64,000 nt of DNA from Amorphochlora amoebiformis (taxonomy: Eukaryota; Cercozoa; Chlorarachniophyceae). The notes beneath the pieces are model-generated. The model searched no databases. It saw only the letters and a program-made list of their open reading frames with translations, and had not been told where the DNA came from. Position numbers and translations under genes: made by a program. The stretch spans positions 1,116,001-1,180,000 of the forward strand of contig BAAHQB010000014.1 of assembly GCA_054601695.1 (NCBI GenBank), given 5' to 3'. Within the stretch, counting starts at the first letter, position 1. Each line of letters opens with the position of its first letter. Positions 46,677 to 64,000 of the stretch are shown here, in pieces.

Positions 46677-46824
46677 AACATATATCATGATATATACAAT
46701 GTAGACTATAATATTTGGTATTTACAATGACTGTTGAATGGTTTCAGTTTATTACTCTGAACTCGACTTGACTACGCTGCAATCCCAAGTGCACCCCTAG
46801 TTCCTTAAAATCATTTCCAGCTCG
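45598..46824. other. Convergent intergenic region L / P
   Basis: This holds the 3' ends of genes L (plus) and P (minus). The part 45790-46180 is unique and contains no plausible exon; the remainder is (TA)n with short unique spacers. Several AATAAA-like and TTTTTT stretches could serve for 3'-end formation, but none can be assigned. Confidence 0.4.
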
Positions 46825-47850
46825 CTATTCCGTTGCCAGCATTGGCCGTGTATCTTCAGTGTCATTGCTCTCCCCGCCTGTCTCATGCATAGTGTATATC
46901 TGATGATCCTGACTTCCCTGATGGATTTCCACATGCATACAACATATTGAATCCGATCCGCTCTCTCTTATAAACCTCTCGAACTCCTCCTCCGCGATTT
47001 TTCGCACGCTGACCTCAGAGTAGTGCTCGAGATTCAGTCTCATCCGCGATCTGGGTCCAGTGGAGGCGTCCATCTCGACGTAAGCGTATGGAAATGAGTC
47101 TTCACGAGGCTGGGGTTCTTGTGTGAACCACAGGACTGCCAGGAAGAACATAAGAAACGCGGCCAGCTTCCAATAAGGTATCAGGTTGTCTCCATCTCGG
47201 TCGTGCATTGATCCGCGCACAAGAAGACCCTCAACGATTCTCTGCCATTCGTATCGATAAGAAGAATAAGATTGAGTCATGGCTTTCGGTACGATGGCAC
47301 CGGTCTGCCTAGTGGGTGGGACTCGAAGATCTCGTTTAACGATTTCGACGTCGACCACCCGTAGCGCCCCGGCATCCAAGCTGATGAGTTGCGCGCCTCG
47401 AACTCCACTTCCACGAGCATTGTAAGTAAGCTTGAGTTCATTCCATTCGGCGAGAGGGTATGGAAGGCCTTGGATCACTGCGTGTCCCTCTTGGTTTGAT
47501 CTCGTGCATAACCCTTGATTGCCAAAGCCAAGCGATAGCTCAACCCCAGCTACCCGCGCTCCGTTTTCATCGGTACATCGAAGCACTATAAACGGCCTCG
47601 TATCGAGGGATACCCCGTGAGCTCCAGCAACACTCAACAGAATGCCGAGCAGGGCCAATACAGCGTCATTGGCGCCAAAGGGTGTCGTCATAGCGGTCAC
47701 GCAGAGTGACCTGTGAGCTGTCCACGTGTCTATCAACTGTGTTAGAGGGTTTGGAAGACTGACACGTGTCCTCCAACGACGAGAACGCAGGGTACCCGTC
47801 GCACGCCGACGGAAGGGTTGATTTCGGAAGAAGCTCTTCCCACGGTACAT
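46825..47850 (-). CDS. Type I membrane protein, single coding exon, unknown family
   Basis: The only long uninterrupted real frame in the window: 341 codons from the ATG at 47850, or 288 from an internal ATG at 47691. I favour 47691, because the first 53 residues are Arg-rich and MTTPFGANDAVLALLGILLS directly after it is a good signal peptide, cleaved near AGAHG. The ectodomain (about residues 80-225 of the long form) has a beta-rich start, PFIVLRCTDENGARVAG, which resembles Ig-like or carboxypeptidase-regulatory-like repeats only loosely. A DRDGDN motif (218-223) precedes the single membrane helix (about 228-243, LAAFLMFFLAVLWF). The acidic cytoplasmic tail has a paired Cys (SICCMHV). No (TA)n or telomeric repeats interrupt it and its base composition is much more balanced than its surroundings. 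Upstream, a GTGAGT donor near 47922 and an acceptor just before the first ATG suggest a spliced 5'UTR. It converges on gene L and diverges from the rhodanese gene. Confidence 0.82.
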   Translation of the reverse strand: MYRGKSFFRNQPFRRRATGTLRSRRWRTRVSLPNPLTQLIDTWTAHRSLCVTAMTTPFGANDAVLALLGILLSVAGAHGVSLDTRPFIVLRCTDENGARVAGVELSLGFGNQGLCTRSNQEGHAVIQGLPYPLAEWNELKLTYNARGSGVRGAQLISLDAGALRVVDVEIVKRDLRVPPTRQTGAIVPKAMTQSYSSYRYEWQRIVEGLLVRGSMHDRDGDNLIPYWKLAAFLMFFLAVLWFTQEPQPREDSFPYAYVEMDASTGPRSRMRLNLEHYSEVSVRKIAEEEFERFIRESGSDSICCMHVEIHQGSQDHQIYTMHETGGESNDTEDTRPMLATE

Positions 47851-53442
<5,592 letters not shown>

Positions 53443-54576
53443 TAAACTTACATATATACATACATATATATGTGTGTAACATATGTGTATATACATATAT
53501 ATATATACATATATAATATGTATACATGTATATATATACAATGTATGTATGTATACATGTGTATATATATGTGTGTATGTATATTTATACATGTATATAT
53601 ATATATGATAATATATATATTATATATATAATATACATATATACACAATCTTCATCTTACTTGTCATGTGACAATCAAACATAATACAATATACCAAACG
53701 TTAACATAAGTTCAATACAACATACAAGGGGCTACACAGAACTTGCAGATAGGTACAGCCACGCTCATCTGCGTCATGGCCACTGAATCGAGTGAATCCA
53801 GCGAATATACAGTAATTATAATTTGGGTGGACTCATGTAGAATCTGTCTTTTTCATAATTATTAGATAGATATAAAAAAAATCTAGTAGTAAATGTCCAT
53901 CAACAATGTCAAGTTTTACGTGTTATGATACGTTGTACGATCATAAATTGATAATCTGCAATATATACATATATAATTTTTGAGTGAGCTTACGGTAATG
54001 GAAGGATATACTAGACAGATGCTGGAGATGATAGCTACTATTCGCTAGTGAATCATAGTAATATGTTAGGGAAGATCTGGAATCTGGAAGATGTCGAGAT
54101 CTGGCTGGATTAAACGTATATATACGTAGTTACTAGAGTTATAATTTTGGTTAAAAGACATGTACATACTGATGTATTAGGTGTGGGCAATTTTCACACT
54201 AGCTCTAGCACTAGTAGTACTGGCGACATTGTCATAATTCTTCTAAGTCGGGCACTGTAATATTAGTCTAGTTACAGTCTAGATGGTAGTCGACTACAGA
54301 CTTGACCATCCTCTAGATCCCGCCTTTACATCTTCTAGATCATGGACACAACTTGTCACAGTGTTTAATGCCATGCTACATATATACTATACCATGTCAA
54401 TCCTTACAATTAGTGTCTAGAGTATAGTTAATTTACTAAGATTTAGGTGATCCGTGATGCGAAGTTGATTAGCTGGTGTAAATTAAATTTATACCAGGCT
54501 GTGCTTTTTACTGGTCTTACAACACATGTATAAACACAAATTCATAAATCATACTATAGTACTGAATATGGCGTAG
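53443..54576. other. Convergent intergenic region R / ALG14
   Basis: From about 53650 to 54576 this is the longest repeat-free, non-coding stretch in the window. It is AT-rich and unusually dense in CTAG (near 54020-54430). I see no exon with paired splice sites and no RNA gene that I can support. It probably carries the two 3'UTRs. Confidence 0.4.
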
Positions 54577-60091
<5,515 letters not shown>

Positions 60092-60214
60092 TTGACTGTG
60101 ACTTCCCCAAGTGACATGCAATGTTGATATAATTTCTTATTATCCGGATATTAATTCTTGATATATCTCCTGCACGTCACGCATCGTGACTCTGCCGCGG
60201 TGACAACCCGAGCC
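60092..60214. promoter_or_regulatory. Bidirectional promoter region ALG14 / gene O
   Basis: A 123-bp gap between two divergent ATGs, free of microsatellites. It is moderately AT-rich in the middle (TTGATATAATTTCTTATTAT), with GC-rich flanks that run into both first exons. Its shortness implies a shared promoter or overlapping 5'UTRs. Confidence 0.45.

Positions 60215-64000
<3,786 letters not shown>

Noticed and set aside
53650-54576. tRNA or other RNA gene in the repeat-free convergent region
   Set aside because: I could not fold a cloverleaf or find box A/B motifs by eye. A covariance-model scan of the window would decide.

Overview
The window is nuclear DNA of a eukaryote, most likely a unicellular one with TTAGGG-type telomeric repeats. 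By eye about three quarters of it is low-complexity: (TA)n microsatellites in almost every kilobase, many interstitial TTAGGG/CCCTAA tracts, CA and GA runs and short satellites. Nearly all long open frames (YIYIYI, GLGLGL, NPNPNP) are translations of these repeats and are not genes. The lineage cannot be fixed from the sequence.

The real genes are hidden as small exons, mostly 15-150 nt, between repeat tracts. I built gene models by requiring, for each unique island, a 3' splice AG, a 5' splice GT (rarely GC), an open frame, and a reading phase that fits the next island. One model is proven by homology: a complete nine-exon ALG14 gene (54577-60091, minus). Two more have diagnostic motifs: a membrane-anchored rhodanese-domain protein (48607-53442, plus) and an EF-hand protein (26396-32370, plus) whose calcium loop is formed exactly across a splice junction. 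In all three the introns are made of (TA)n and/or telomeric hexamers.

Layout: gene A (plus, runs in from the left, 149-2416 or beyond); gene N (minus, 4225-7938); gene B (minus, about 8911-26147); EF-hand gene D (plus, 26396-32370), divergent from B over 248 bp; genes J (plus, to 36234), K (plus, to 38881) and L (plus, 39759-45597); intron-poor membrane-protein gene P (minus, 46825-47850); rhodanese gene R (plus); ALG14 (minus); and gene O (plus, 60215 to the right edge), divergent from ALG14 over 123 bp. Gene order is tight: neighbours are divergent, convergent or tandem, and most of the repeat DNA is intronic.

Three unusual patterns stand out. (1) Telomeric hexamers and (TA)n form the body and often the splice sites of introns. 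(2) Exon edges (splice site plus the first or last 15-45 nt of an exon) are copied, often in tandem, inside the neighbouring intron next to the same repeats. (3) A roughly 50-70 bp dispersed sequence joined to telomeric hexamers occurs eight times, each time inside a predicted intron, and looks like an introner. Together they suggest introns that grow, or arise, by telomerase- or slippage-type DNA repair and are tolerated because the repeats carry GT and AG.
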